From positions 1-32,066 of the forward strand of contig JAUTXA010000063.1 in assembly GCA_030838265.1 (NCBI GenBank): a stretch of DNA of 32,066 nucleotides, in the 5' to 3' direction. Position numbers and translations under genes: made by a program. Shown one piece after another: positions 17,514-29,368 of the stretch. Source of the stretch: Actinomycetota bacterium (GTDB lineage Bacteria > Actinomycetota > Acidimicrobiia > Acidimicrobiales > BP-101). Position 1 is the first letter of the stretch. Each line of letters begins with the position of its first letter. Below the pieces are notes generated by a model. The model made no database searches. It was not told the origin of the DNA and was given only the letters and a program-made list of their open reading frames with translations.

Positions 17514-18967
17514 GCGTCGGTGGGCGGGCCGGACTGCAGGGCCCGGTAGGAGACGAACCCGGCCCCCAGGATGATGAGGGCGCCGAGCCAGAGGGTGAGG
17601 CGGGTCCCCGGAAGGGGGATGGTGAGAGCGCCGACGTGCACCACTCGGTGCACGGCGTGGTTCGAGGCCCAGTCGAGGACGCTGGAGAGGATGGGAGCGA
17701 GCACGAAGGCCAGCAGGAGGCAGAGTCGGATGAGGGTGTAGAGGGCGGCGAAGGTGCGGCCTCGCAACGAGTCCTCGACGTTTGCCTGCAGCAGGGTGAA
17801 GCCGAGGATGTAGACCGACCCGGCGCAGAGGCCGAGGACGCCGACCGCCAACAGGGCCGGGGTCAGCGTTGACGACGAGGCGCCCAGGACGATGGCGAAG
17901 CCGGCCACGAACAGCGACCAGACGAAGACCCGTTCGTGGGGCAGGCGCTTCTGGACGAACGAGATGCCGAGGATGCCGATAGCCACACCCACCCCGAGGG
18001 CAGTGAGCAGGAGGCCGAAGCCGGCGCTGCCGCCGCCCAGGACATCGGTCGAGAACGACGGGCCGAGGGGGACGAGCATGCCGCCGCCGAACAGGCCGGT
18101 GCCGAGGCCGAAGATCACGGCTCGCACGATCGGTGTGCTGGTGATGAAGCGCCATCCCTCGCGCATGTCGCCCACCGTGCCGACCAGCCCGTGCTGCTCG
18201 ACGCCGTCCACCGAACGTCGCTCGTGGCGCAGGGCCAGCGTCGACACGATGATGGCCGACACGACGAAGGTGGCCACGTCGAAGTAGATGGCGACGGCCT
18301 CCTGCTTCTGGAAGCGCAGGGTGTGCAGGCTCTGGTAGCGGCCCAGCCACTCGGCCACCTTGGCGAAGAGGGCGAACACCGCCGACCCGATGGGGAAGGT
18401 GCCGTAGGCGGAGATCAGAGAGAGCGAGTTGGCCGATGCCAGAAACTCCGGCGCCACCAAGTTGGGGACGGACGACTCCTTGGCCGCCGACCACGACAGG
18501 GTCATGAGCTCGAGCAGCAGGGAGGCGACGAACAGGCCGGCGATCGAGTGGATGAACGGCAATGAGGCCAGGACCGCACCCCGTCCCAGGTCGCAGGTCA
18601 CCATCATCCGGCGCCGGTCCCACCGGTCGACGATGACCCCGACGACAGGCCCGAGGAAGAAGCCCGGGAGGAGCCGGGCCGACAGCACGACGCCGACGGC
18701 AACACCCGAAGAGGACCCGCCCAGACGGGCCGCGATGGCGGTGATGGCGAAGAAGCCGATCCAGTCCCCGAGAGACGAGACCAGCTGGGCGAACCACAGC
18801 CGGCGGAAGGCGGGTGTGCCGAACACCCGGATGGAACGGACCTCGATCAGCGCCTCCGGGACGAAGGCGGGGTCCATCGCCGGCGAGGGTTCATCCATGG
18901 CGAAGTCGTAGGGCGGTTGGTCGAAGAGTTCGGGCGGCTCGGCGCGCAGCGGTTCCGCCACACGCAA
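17510..18967 (-). CDS. MFS transporter (multidrug/enterobactin-exporter-like)
   Basis: 485 aa multi-TM protein; GDWIGFFAITAIAARLGGSSSGVAVGVVLSARLLPGFFLGPVVGVIVDRWDRRRMMVTCDLGRG. Confidence 0.88.
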   Translation of the reverse strand: MRVAEPLRAEPPELFDQPPYDFAMDEPSPAMDPAFVPEALIEVRSIRVFGTPAFRRLWFAQLVSSLGDWIGFFAITAIAARLGGSSSGVAVGVVLSARLLPGFFLGPVVGVIVDRWDRRRMMVTCDLGRGAVLASLPFIHSIAGLFVASLLLELMTLSWSAAKESSVPNLVAPEFLASANSLSLISAYGTFPIGSAVFALFAKVAEWLGRYQSLHTLRFQKQEAVAIYFDVATFVVSAIIVSTLALRHERRSVDGVEQHGLVGTVGDMREGWRFITSTPIVRAVIFGLGTGLFGGGMLVPLGPSFSTDVLGGGSAGFGLLLTALGVGVAIGILGISFVQKRLPHERVFVWSLFVAGFAIVLGASSSTLTPALLAVGVLGLCAGSVYILGFTLLQANVEDSLRGRTFAALYTLIRLCLLLAFVLAPILSSVLDWASNHAVHRVVHVGALTIPLPGTRLTLWLGALIILGAGFVSYRALQSGPPTDA

Positions 18968-18978
18968 AGGCTAAATGA

Positions 18979-21636
18979 CTACGACGCCTTTTTGCGGGAG
19001 CCACGCTTGGGCTTGGTGGGTCCCTTGGCCCGCTTCTCGGCCAGCAGCTCGGCCGCGCGCTGCGGCGAGATGCTCTCGACCTGCTCGCTCTTGGGGACGG
19101 TGACGTTGACCTTGCCATCGGTGATGTACGGACCGAAGCGGCCGTCCTTGATCACGATCGGCGCCCCGCTGGCCGGGTCGTCGCCCAGCTCGCGCAGCGG
19201 CGGCGCGCTCTGGCGACCCCGGGCCTGCTTGGGCTGAGCCAGCAGGGCGAGGGCTTCGTCGAGCGTGATGGTGAGCAGCTTCTCCTCACCGTCGGTCACC
19301 GACCGGGAGTCCTTGCCTCGCTTGACGTAGGGCCCGTACTTGCCATTGGCGACCAGCACCTCGTGGCCCTCGGGGTCAGCACCGAGGACGCGCGGGAGGG
19401 TCAGCAGCTCGAGGGCTTGGTCGACCGTGATCGTGTCGAGGCTCATGGAGCTGAACAGCGATGCCGTGCGGGGCTTGTCCTTCGAGTTGGGGTCGAGCTG
19501 GCCCAGCTGCACGTAGGGGCCATAGCGGCCGGCCCGGGCCAGCACGGCGAGGCCGGTGGCCGGGTCCTCGCCGAGCTCGCGGTCGCCGGACGGGGCGGCG
19601 AGCAGCTCCTCGGCCTTGTCGACGGTCAGCTCGTCGGGCGGAACGTCGTCGCGGATGGAGGCCTTGTCCTCGCCCCGCGCCAGATAGGGCCCGTACTTGC
19701 CGACGCGGACGACGATCTCCTGGCCGTCATGGCCGACGCCGAGGGGGATGGTCGAGATCTCCTTGGCATCGATCTGATCGAGGTGCTCGGAGACCTGGGC
19801 CTTGAGCCCCGGGGTGCCGTTGCCGAAGTAGAAGCGGCGCAGCCACGGCACCCGCTCCTCCTCCCGGCGGGCGATGGCGTCGAGGTCGTCTTCGAGACTG
19901 GCCGTGAACCGGTAGTCCACCAGCCGGGGGAAGTGCTGCTCGAGAAGGTTGGTGACGGCGAAGGCCGTCCACGTCGGGATGAGGGCCGAGCCCTTTTTCC
20001 ACGCGTAGCCCCGGTCCTGGATGGTGCCGATGATCGAGGCGTAGGTCGACGGCCGCCCGACACCAAGCTCCTCCATGGCCTTCACCAACGAGGCCTCGGT
20101 GTAGCGGTTGGGCGGACTGGTGGTGTGATCCTCGGCGGTCAGCTCGACGACCCGCAGGGGATCGCCCTCGGTGAGGGAGGGGAGGCGCCGGTCCTCGTCG
20201 CCGTCATCACCGTCGCCGTCCTTGCCGTCCCTGCCCCCCTTGCCGCCCTTGGCCCGGACTTCGACATCGTCGGCCCCTTCGTCATAGGCCCGGCGGAAGC
20301 CGGCGAAGGTGATGACGGTGCCCGAGGCCGAGAACTCGACGTCCTCGCCGCTCGACGACGTAGCCCCGAGCCGCACCGTGGTGCGCTGGCCGGTGGCGTC
20401 CTTCATCTGCGAGGCCACGGTGCGCCGCCAGATCAGGTCGTAGAGGCGAGCCTCGTCGCCGCCCACCTCGCCGGAGACCTGGTCGGGCGTCTTGAACGAG
20501 TCGCCGGCGGGACGGATGGCCTCGTGGGCCTCCTGGGCGTTCTTCACCTTCTTGGCGTAGTGGCGCGGCGCGTCGGGGACGTAGTCGTCGCCGTAGAGGC
20601 GGCGCGCCTGGTCGCGGGCCGCCTTGAGCGCCGTCTCCGACAGAGTCGTGCTGTCGGTGCGCATGTAGGTGATGTAGCCGTTCTCGTACAGCCGCTGGGC
20701 CACCTGCATGGTCTGGCGCGACGTCCAGCGCATCTTGCTGCCTGCCGCCTGCTGCAGGGTCGACGTGATGAACGGCGGCTTCGGGCGCTCGGTGTAGGGC
20801 CGCTGCTCGACGGTGCGCACCGCGAAGGCGGCTTCGGCGAGACGATCCTTCAGGCCGTGGGCGCCGCTCTCGTCGAGGCGGACGCGGGCTTCGTCGGTGA
20901 GCTGGCCCGACTCGTCGAAGCTCTTGGCGTCGGCCATCCGCTTGCCGTCGATGCTGTAGAGACGGGCGCCGAACGATGGCGACGCCGATTCGTCGCCCTT
21001 GGCGAACACCCCTTCGAGATCCCACCACCCCGCGGCCCGGAAGCGCATCCGCTCCCGCTCCCGCTCGACGATCATCCGGGTGGCCACGCTCTGGACCCGG
21101 CCCGCCGACAGGCGGGGCATGACCTTCTTCCAGAGGACGGGCGACACCTCGTAGCCATAGAGGCGGTCGAGCAGGCGTCTGGTCTCCTGGGCATCGACGA
21201 GCGGCAGGTTCACCTCGCGCCACTCGTCGACCGCCCGCTCGATGGCCGCCCTGGTGATCTCGTGGAAGACCATGCGCTTCACGGGGACGGTGGGACGGAG
21301 CTCCTCGAGGAGGTGCCAGGCGATGGACTCGCCCTCGCGGTCCTCGTCGGTTGCGAGATAGATCTCGCTGGCGTCCTTGAGCAGGCCCTTCAGCTTCTTG
21401 ACCTGCTCCTTGGCTCGACCCGGCGGGACGATGTAGAGGGGCTTGAAGTCGTTGTCGACGTCGATGCCCAGGCGGGCCCACGGCTCGCCCTTGTAGGCGG
21501 CCGGAACCTCGGCAGCACGGGCCGGAAGGTCGCGGATGTGCCCGATCGAGGACTCGACGACATAGTCCTGACCGAGGAATCCGGCGATGGTCTTGGCCTT
21601 GGCCGGTGACTCAACGATGACGAGCGGTTTGGGCAT
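18979..21636 (-). CDS. topA: DNA topoisomerase I
   Basis: LVIVESPAKAKTI, ATDEDREGE, YMRTDST active site, actinobacterial C-terminal GxYGPY repeats and Lys-rich tail. Confidence 0.97.
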   Translation of the reverse strand: MPKPLVIVESPAKAKTIAGFLGQDYVVESSIGHIRDLPARAAEVPAAYKGEPWARLGIDVDNDFKPLYIVPPGRAKEQVKKLKGLLKDASEIYLATDEDREGESIAWHLLEELRPTVPVKRMVFHEITRAAIERAVDEWREVNLPLVDAQETRRLLDRLYGYEVSPVLWKKVMPRLSAGRVQSVATRMIVERERERMRFRAAGWWDLEGVFAKGDESASPSFGARLYSIDGKRMADAKSFDESGQLTDEARVRLDESGAHGLKDRLAEAAFAVRTVEQRPYTERPKPPFITSTLQQAAGSKMRWTSRQTMQVAQRLYENGYITYMRTDSTTLSETALKAARDQARRLYGDDYVPDAPRHYAKKVKNAQEAHEAIRPAGDSFKTPDQVSGEVGGDEARLYDLIWRRTVASQMKDATGQRTTVRLGATSSSGEDVEFSASGTVITFAGFRRAYDEGADDVEVRAKGGKGGRDGKDGDGDDGDEDRRLPSLTEGDPLRVVELTAEDHTTSPPNRYTEASLVKAMEELGVGRPSTYASIIGTIQDRGYAWKKGSALIPTWTAFAVTNLLEQHFPRLVDYRFTASLEDDLDAIARREEERVPWLRRFYFGNGTPGLKAQVSEHLDQIDAKEISTIPLGVGHDGQEIVVRVGKYGPYLARGEDKASIRDDVPPDELTVDKAEELLAAPSGDRELGEDPATGLAVLARAGRYGPYVQLGQLDPNSKDKPRTASLFSSMSLDTITVDQALELLTLPRVLGADPEGHEVLVANGKYGPYVKRGKDSRSVTDGEEKLLTITLDEALALLAQPKQARGRQSAPPLRELGDDPASGAPIVIKDGRFGPYITDGKVNVTVPKSEQVESISPQRAAELLAEKRAKGPTKPKRGSRKKAS

Positions 21637-21697
21637 CTCCTTTTCGAGGGTTGCCAGATTCGGGGCCCCCTGTCAAACGCCGGTAGGGTCGCCCGCC

Positions 21698-22315
21698 GTG
21701 TCCGCCCTCGATCCCAAGCACCTCCTCGAGACCTTCAGCTACGCCGGGCTGTTCCTGATCATCTTCGCCGAGACGGGCCTGCTGATCGGCTTCTTCCTGC
21801 CTGGCGATTCGCTCCTCTTCACGGCCGGGCTGCTGGCTGCCCCAGGCGTGCACGACCCCGTCCACCTCAACCTGGCCGTGGTCCTGCCGGGCGTGATCGT
21901 GGCCGCCATCCTCGGGGCCCAGACCGGCTACCTGATCGGCCGCACGGCGGGGCCGGCCCTCTTCCGCAAACCCGACTCCCGGATCTTCAAGCGGGAGTAC
22001 GTCACCAAGGCCGAGGAGTTCTTCGACAAGGGCGGGACGCGCTCGGTCGTGCTGGCCCGCTTCGTCCCCATCGTGCGGACCTTCCTCAACCCTCTGGCCG
22101 GGGTGGCCAAGATGTCGGCCCAGGCCTTCACCACCGCCAACGTGATCGGCGGCCTGCTCTGGGGCGGGGGCGTCACTATCGCCGGCTACGCCCTCGGCAA
22201 GTCGATCAAGAACGTCGACCGCTACCTGCTGCCCATCATCGGCGTCATCGTTCTCGTCTCCCTGATCCCCGTGGCCCTCGAGATCCGCAAGTCCCGCGCC
22301 GCCGACAAAGCCTGA
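21698..22315 (+). CDS. DedA family membrane protein
   Basis: GLFLIIFAETGLLIGFFLPGDSLLFTAGLLA, ARFVPIVRTFLNPLAGVAKMS; GTG start at 21698. Confidence 0.92.
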   Translation: MSALDPKHLLETFSYAGLFLIIFAETGLLIGFFLPGDSLLFTAGLLAAPGVHDPVHLNLAVVLPGVIVAAILGAQTGYLIGRTAGPALFRKPDSRIFKREYVTKAEEFFDKGGTRSVVLARFVPIVRTFLNPLAGVAKMSAQAFTTANVIGGLLWGGGVTIAGYALGKSIKNVDRYLLPIIGVIVLVSLIPVALEIRKSRAADKA

Positions 22316-22345
22316 CCCTCCCCCCTCTGCCAAGGGATGGGCGCG

Positions 22346-22381
22346 ACGAAGGGGCCCGACCGGTTTGTCGGGCCCCTTCGT
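22346..22381. terminator. bidirectional hairpin terminator between convergent dedA-like and hppA
   Basis: acgaaggggcccgac-cggttt-gtcgggccccttcgt, perfect 15-bp arms in the convergent intergenic gap. Confidence 0.8.
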
Positions 22382-22407
22382 TGGCACTGCTCGGAATGCG
22401 CTTCCCC

Positions 22408-24890
<2,483 letters not shown>

Positions 24891-24894
<4 letters not shown>

Positions 24895-25571
24895 GCCGAT
24901 TCCTTTCTTTCGTCTTCTTTTCTCACGTAGATCTGGCGGGCGACGGTCGCGCTCACCGTGCGGTCATGGCCATCGACCAGGAGCACGAGCGGACCGTCGA
25001 ACGGGTGCTTCTCACGGACCTCCACGCGCACGCCGGGACGGAGCCCGAGCGTGTCGAGGAAGGCCACGACTTCAGGGTCGGTTGACCCGGGGACGGCGAC
25101 CACGGCGGCATCACCGGGCTCGAGGGCGTAGAGCTCGGGCATCTCGGGGAGCTCGACGACCTCGGGCGCGGGGATGGGGAAGCCGTGAGGGCAGGTGGAC
25201 GGGCGGTGCAGGGCCACGTACAGCCGCTCCTCGACCTCGCGGGGAAGGTCGTGCTCGAACGACGGAGCGAAGCGGTCGGCCTCGTTCCAGGGGTAGCCGA
25301 GCATGTCGGAGAGGAAGCGCTCGACGATGCGATGGGTGCGGATGGCGGCCACCGCGGCGCGGCGCCCGCTGGTGGTGAGCTCGACGCCCTTGTAGGGCTT
25401 GTGGTCGACGAGCCCCCGGTCGGCGAGGCGCTTCACGGTGGCCGTCGCCGTGCCCGGGCTCACGCCCAGGGAGTCAGCCAGGTCGCCGGTGTGCGCGAAC
25501 GAGCCGTCCCGGGTCAGCCGGTACATGGCTTTGAGGGTTTCCCGTTCTGACTTCGAGAGCGTGGCATCCAT
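24891..25571 (-). CDS. DtxR/MntR-family metal-dependent transcriptional regulator
   Basis: N-terminal wHTH (GDLADSLGVSPGTATATVKRLADRGLVDHKPYKGVELTTSGRRAA), dimerization helix region (HRIVERFLSDMLGY), C-terminal FeoA-like domain. Confidence 0.88.
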
Positions 25572-25595
25572 GGCTTTGACCGAGCGGAAGATAGT

Positions 25596-25611
25596 TTTTG
25601 GCTAGCCAAAA
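25596..25611. promoter_or_regulatory. perfect 16-bp palindrome TTTTGGCTAGCCAAAA, candidate DtxR/MntR operator
   Basis: Read directly; 24 bp upstream of the DtxR-like ATG, in the divergent gap toward the KdpD-like gene. Confidence 0.6.
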
Positions 25612-25672
25612 GGTCAAGCCGAACGGGACCGCGCTCAGGCGACGCACGTCAAAGGTGCGCAAAGATCGCTCC

Positions 25673-26812
25673 GTGGCCCGCAGCGTGCGCCCCGGCAGCT
25701 CGCCCTGGTTGGCGGCCGCCGTCGGTTTCGCCCTCATCGCCGTTGTCGTGGTGGCCATCGTGCCGCTGCGCCCCCGCACGCCGTCGAGCCCCACGGCCGC
25801 CCTGCTGCTCGTCCTCCCCGTCGTGGTGGCCGCCGTGATCGGGGGCCGGTTCGCCAGCCTGATCGTGGCCTTGGCTGCTGCAGCGGCCTACAACCTCGCC
25901 TTCATTCGCCCCTACTGGACCTTCAAGATCGACGCCGTCGAGGACAGCGTCGCCCTCCTCGTCTTCGGCGCCGTGGCGGTGGCCATCGGCACGCTCGTCG
26001 CCGTCGAGTCGGAGCGCCATCGCTCAGCCGAGCACCGCACGCGCGAGCTCGAGGCCCTCAACGAGGAGCTGGCCCGGCTCGACGCCGAGCGAGCCCAGCT
26101 GGCCGAGGAGGCCAACCGGGTCCGTGTGCTCGAACAGGTCGACGAGCAACGGGCCGCCCTGCTGCGCTCGGTCTCGCACGACCTGCGGACGCCCCTTGCC
26201 ACCATCCGGGCAGTCGTCACTGACCTGCGAGACGGCGCCGTCAACTACAGCGAAGCCACGCGCGCTGAGCTGCTCGACAGCGTGGGCTCCGAGAGCGAGC
26301 GCCTCGACCGCCTCGTCGCCAACTTGTTGAGCATGAGTCGCATCGAGGCGGGCGCCCTGAAGCCCGACCGCCAGGCCGCCGACCTCGGCGAGCTCGTCAA
26401 CGACCGGGTGCGGCGGCTGGGTTCGCTGTTCGAGCACGTCCGCATGCAGGTCGATCTCCCCGCCGACCTCCCGCTGGTGGACGGTGACTACAGCCAGCTC
26501 GACCAGGTCGTCACCAACCTGCTCGAGAACGCGGCCCGCCACGCCCCCGTCGGTTCGACCGTGCGCATCGCCGCTCGGCCGGTCGGATCGATGGTCGAGC
26601 TCGAGGTAGCCGACGAGGGCATCGGTGTCCCCGACTACCTGCGGCGCCGGATCTTCGAACCGTTCCGGCGCGGTGAGGGAAGCGAGTCGAGTGGCATCGG
26701 GCTGGCGATATGCAAGGCCGTCGTCGAGGCCCATGACGGATCCATCGCCGTGGTCGACAGCCCGGGCGGCGGCGCCACCTTCGTGGTGAGGCTCCCGGTG
26801 CGCCATGACTGA
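25673..26812 (+). CDS. KdpD-like sensor histidine kinase lacking the N-terminal KdpD/USP region
   Basis: DUF4118-like TM region (AYNLAFIRPYWTFKIDAVEDSVALLVFGAVAVAIGTLVA), HisKA SVSHDLRTPLATIRAVVTDL, HATPase motifs (NLLENAARHAP, GIGVPDYLRRRIFEPF). GTG 25673 chosen over the TTG at 25598 in the ORF track. Confidence 0.85.
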   Translation: MARSVRPGSSPWLAAAVGFALIAVVVVAIVPLRPRTPSSPTAALLLVLPVVVAAVIGGRFASLIVALAAAAAYNLAFIRPYWTFKIDAVEDSVALLVFGAVAVAIGTLVAVESERHRSAEHRTRELEALNEELARLDAERAQLAEEANRVRVLEQVDEQRAALLRSVSHDLRTPLATIRAVVTDLRDGAVNYSEATRAELLDSVGSESERLDRLVANLLSMSRIEAGALKPDRQAADLGELVNDRVRRLGSLFEHVRMQVDLPADLPLVDGDYSQLDQVVTNLLENAARHAPVGSTVRIAARPVGSMVELEVADEGIGVPDYLRRRIFEPFRRGEGSESSGIGLAICKAVVEAHDGSIAVVDSPGGGATFVVRLPVRHD

Positions 26813-27524
26813 GCCCGGGCCCCTGGTGTTGATCGTCGACGACGAGCCGGCCATCCGCCGCGCCGTCGGCGTCGCCCTCGAGGCTCGCGGCTTTCGGTCT
26901 CTCGCGGTGGCGACGGGCCAGGAGGCCATCGACGCCATTGCCGTGCAGGTCCCCGACGCCGTCGTGCTCGATCTGGGCTTGCCTGACATCGACGGCGTCG
27001 AGGTGTGCCGCCAGGTGCGCCAGTGGACCGACGTGCCCATCGTCGTCCTCTCGGCCGAAGGGTCCGACGACCGCAAGGTGCTCGCCCTCGACGAGGGAGC
27101 GGACGACTACGTCACCAAGCCCTTCTCGATGCCGGAGCTGCTGGCTCGCATCCGGGTGGCCTTGCGCCATCAACCCTCGCGTGGTCAGGCCGAGGCCCGC
27201 GCCGTGCACGAAGTCGGCGACCTCAGCATCGACGTGGCCCATCACCGGGTCAAGGTCGGCGGACGTCCCGTCGACCTCACGCCGAAGGAGTTCGCCTTCC
27301 TCTCGCTGCTGGCTCAGCACCAGGGACGGGTGCTGACCCACCGCTTCATCCTGCAGGAGGTGTGGGGGCCCGAGTACGGGAGCGAGACCCAGTACCTGCG
27401 GGTCTACGCCAGCCAGCTGCGCAAGAAGCTGGCCGACGACCCCGCCCGTCCCCGGCTCGTCACCGAACCGGGCGTGGGCTACCGCTTGGTCGACTCGTCG
27501 GTCGAGGCCGACCCCAAGTGGTAG
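26805..27524 (+). CDS. kdpE: KdpE-like OmpR-family response regulator
   Basis: VLIVDDEPAIRRAVGVALEARGFR...VVLDLGLPDIDGVEVC...DEGADDYVTKPFSMPELLARIRVALR; C-terminal winged helix (VDLTPKEFAFLSLLAQHQGRVLTHRFILQEVWGPEY). Confidence 0.88.
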   Translation: MTEPGPLVLIVDDEPAIRRAVGVALEARGFRSLAVATGQEAIDAIAVQVPDAVVLDLGLPDIDGVEVCRQVRQWTDVPIVVLSAEGSDDRKVLALDEGADDYVTKPFSMPELLARIRVALRHQPSRGQAEARAVHEVGDLSIDVAHHRVKVGGRPVDLTPKEFAFLSLLAQHQGRVLTHRFILQEVWGPEYGSETQYLRVYASQLRKKLADDPARPRLVTEPGVGYRLVDSSVEADPKW

Positions 27525-29365
27525 GGCACTGACGTCACCACCGTGTTCTCGCGGGTGAGAAGGGCGGCCTTCAGGGCGAGGGCGCTCTGGTTGTGGAGCA
27601 GGTTGCGGAAGTCGTAGAGCTTGCCCATCACGAACTCGGGGATGACGACGGTCGTGATGCTGTTGGGCCAGCGCTCGGCCAGGTCGTCGAGGTGGTCCAT
27701 CACCGGCTCGACCAGGTCGCGGTAGGGCGAGTGCACGAACTCGAGGGGGGTGTCGAAGCCGAACTCCTCCCACTGGTTCTGCATGGCGTCCCGGTCCTCG
27801 TCCTCGTGGGTCACGTAGACGGCCAGAAGATGGTTGGGGTGCAGCGAGCGCGAGTAGGCCAGCGCCTTCACCACGCCCTTGTGTATCCGCCCCACCAGCA
27901 CCACGACTGTGTGGTTGATGGCCTCGGGCCGCACTTCGTCGGGCTTGATGGCCAGCGCCAACGTGACCTTGTCGTAGTGCCGCCGGATCCCCAGGAACAT
28001 GACGATGATCCCGGGGACGACCACCAGGGGCACCCAGGCCCCACTGGCGAACTTGGTTATGGCCACGATGAGCAGCACCAGGAAGGTGACGCCGGAGCCG
28101 GTGGCCGAGACGACCATCCCGATGCGCCAGCCCGGTGGCTTGTGGGCCTGCTGGTAGCGGACCATCCCGAACTGGCTGAGGGTGAACGAGGTGAACACCC
28201 CGACGGCGTAGAGCGGGATGAGCTTGTTGGTGATGCCGCCGAAGGCCACGATCAGGGCCGAGGCGGCCAGGGCCAGGAAGATGATGCCGTTGGAGAAGCC
28301 CAGCCGGTCACCGCGGTTGGCGAACTGCCGGGGCAGGTAGCCGTCGCGGGCGATGATCGACGACAGTCGGGGAAAGTCGGCGTAGGCCGTGTTGGCGGCC
28401 AGGGTGAGGATGCCCGCGGTGGCGACCTGGAGGATGAAGTAGAGCGGCCCTTCGCCGTAGACGGTGCGCGCCATCTGCGACAGGACCGTCTCGTCGTGGC
28501 TCGGGAAGGGGTGCAGTCGGCTGGCCAGCAGTGCGGTGCCGAAGAACAGCGTCCCGAGGATGATCGCCATCCACATCAAGGTCGTGGCCGCGTTCTTCGA
28601 GGCCGGCTTGCGGAAGGCGGGCACGCCGTCGGCGATGGCCTCGATGCCGGTCAGGGCGACGGCGCCCGACGAGAAGCCCTTGAGGATGAGGAACAGGCCG
28701 AGCGACCCGCCCGCGGCGCGGGCCCCTTCGAAGTGCGTGGGGTCGAAGGCCACCGGGCTGATGTGGCCGAAGTACACACGGTAGAGCCCGTACAGGACGA
28801 GCCCACCGATGCTCAGCATGTAGAGGTAGGTCGGGAAGGCGAAGATGGTGCCCGACTCCTTCAGCCCTCGTAGGTTGCCGAGGGTGATCAACCCGATGAG
28901 CACCAGCCCGAGCACCACCCGCTGGTGCTCGACACCCCGGAAGGCGGGGATGGAGATGATGGCGGCCACCCCGGCCGAGATCGAGACGGCCACGGTGAGG
29001 ATGTAGTCGACGAGGATCGAGGCCCCCGCCACCAGCGAGGGGACCTTGCCGAGGTTCTCCCGGCTCACCACATAGGAGCCACCGCCCCCCGGGTAAGCGA
29101 AGATCGTCCGCCGGTACGAGGTCACCACGATGATCAAGAGGATCGCCACGGCCGCCGCGATGGGGACCAGCTTCGAGAGCCCGAGAGCCAGGCTCGACGC
29201 CCCGACGGCCGTCACGAAGAGGATCTCCTCGGTGGCGTAGGCGGTGGACGAGATGGCGTCCGACGAGAACACCGCCAGGGCGACGACCTTGGGGATGCGC
29301 TGGTGCTCCTGCTGGTCGGTCGCCAGGGGCCGGCCCACGAGGACGCGCTTCAGGAAGGTCCACAC
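27479..29365 (-). CDS. kimA: APC-superfamily transporter, KimA/YdaO-type (putative K+ importer), copy 2
   Basis: Paralogue of 13278-15152: KRVLVGRPLATDQQEHQRIPKVVALAVFSSDAISSTAYATEEILF, FAYPGGGGSYVVSRENLG, ending LLHNQSALALKAALLTRENTVVTSVPYHL. Confidence 0.83.
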   Translation of the reverse strand: MWTFLKRVLVGRPLATDQQEHQRIPKVVALAVFSSDAISSTAYATEEILFVTAVGASSLALGLSKLVPIAAAVAILLIIVVTSYRRTIFAYPGGGGSYVVSRENLGKVPSLVAGASILVDYILTVAVSISAGVAAIISIPAFRGVEHQRVVLGLVLIGLITLGNLRGLKESGTIFAFPTYLYMLSIGGLVLYGLYRVYFGHISPVAFDPTHFEGARAAGGSLGLFLILKGFSSGAVALTGIEAIADGVPAFRKPASKNAATTLMWMAIILGTLFFGTALLASRLHPFPSHDETVLSQMARTVYGEGPLYFILQVATAGILTLAANTAYADFPRLSSIIARDGYLPRQFANRGDRLGFSNGIIFLALAASALIVAFGGITNKLIPLYAVGVFTSFTLSQFGMVRYQQAHKPPGWRIGMVVSATGSGVTFLVLLIVAITKFASGAWVPLVVVPGIIVMFLGIRRHYDKVTLALAIKPDEVRPEAINHTVVVLVGRIHKGVVKALAYSRSLHPNHLLAVYVTHEDEDRDAMQNQWEEFGFDTPLEFVHSPYRDLVEPVMDHLDDLAERWPNSITTVVIPEFVMGKLYDFRNLLHNQSALALKAALLTRENTVVTSVPYHLGSASTDESTKR

Positions 29366-29368
29366 GGG

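Noticed and set aside
16905-18797. 630-aa ORF spanning tmk and antiphase MFS sequence
   Set aside because: Only the C-terminal ~200 aa are tmk; the rest is an Arg/Pro-rich out-of-frame read of the MFS gene. A GTG at 17513 gives a normal tmk.
19363-21609. 748-aa + strand ORF antisense to topA
   Set aside because: High-GC shadow ORF; no recognisable motif, and topA is unambiguous on the other strand.
25648-25666. Possible degenerate KdpE-type repeat (reverse strand TTTGCG..TTTGAC) before the KdpD-like GTG
   Set aside because: 10-bp rather than 11-bp spacing, mismatched half-sites and uncertain start codon; too weak to claim.
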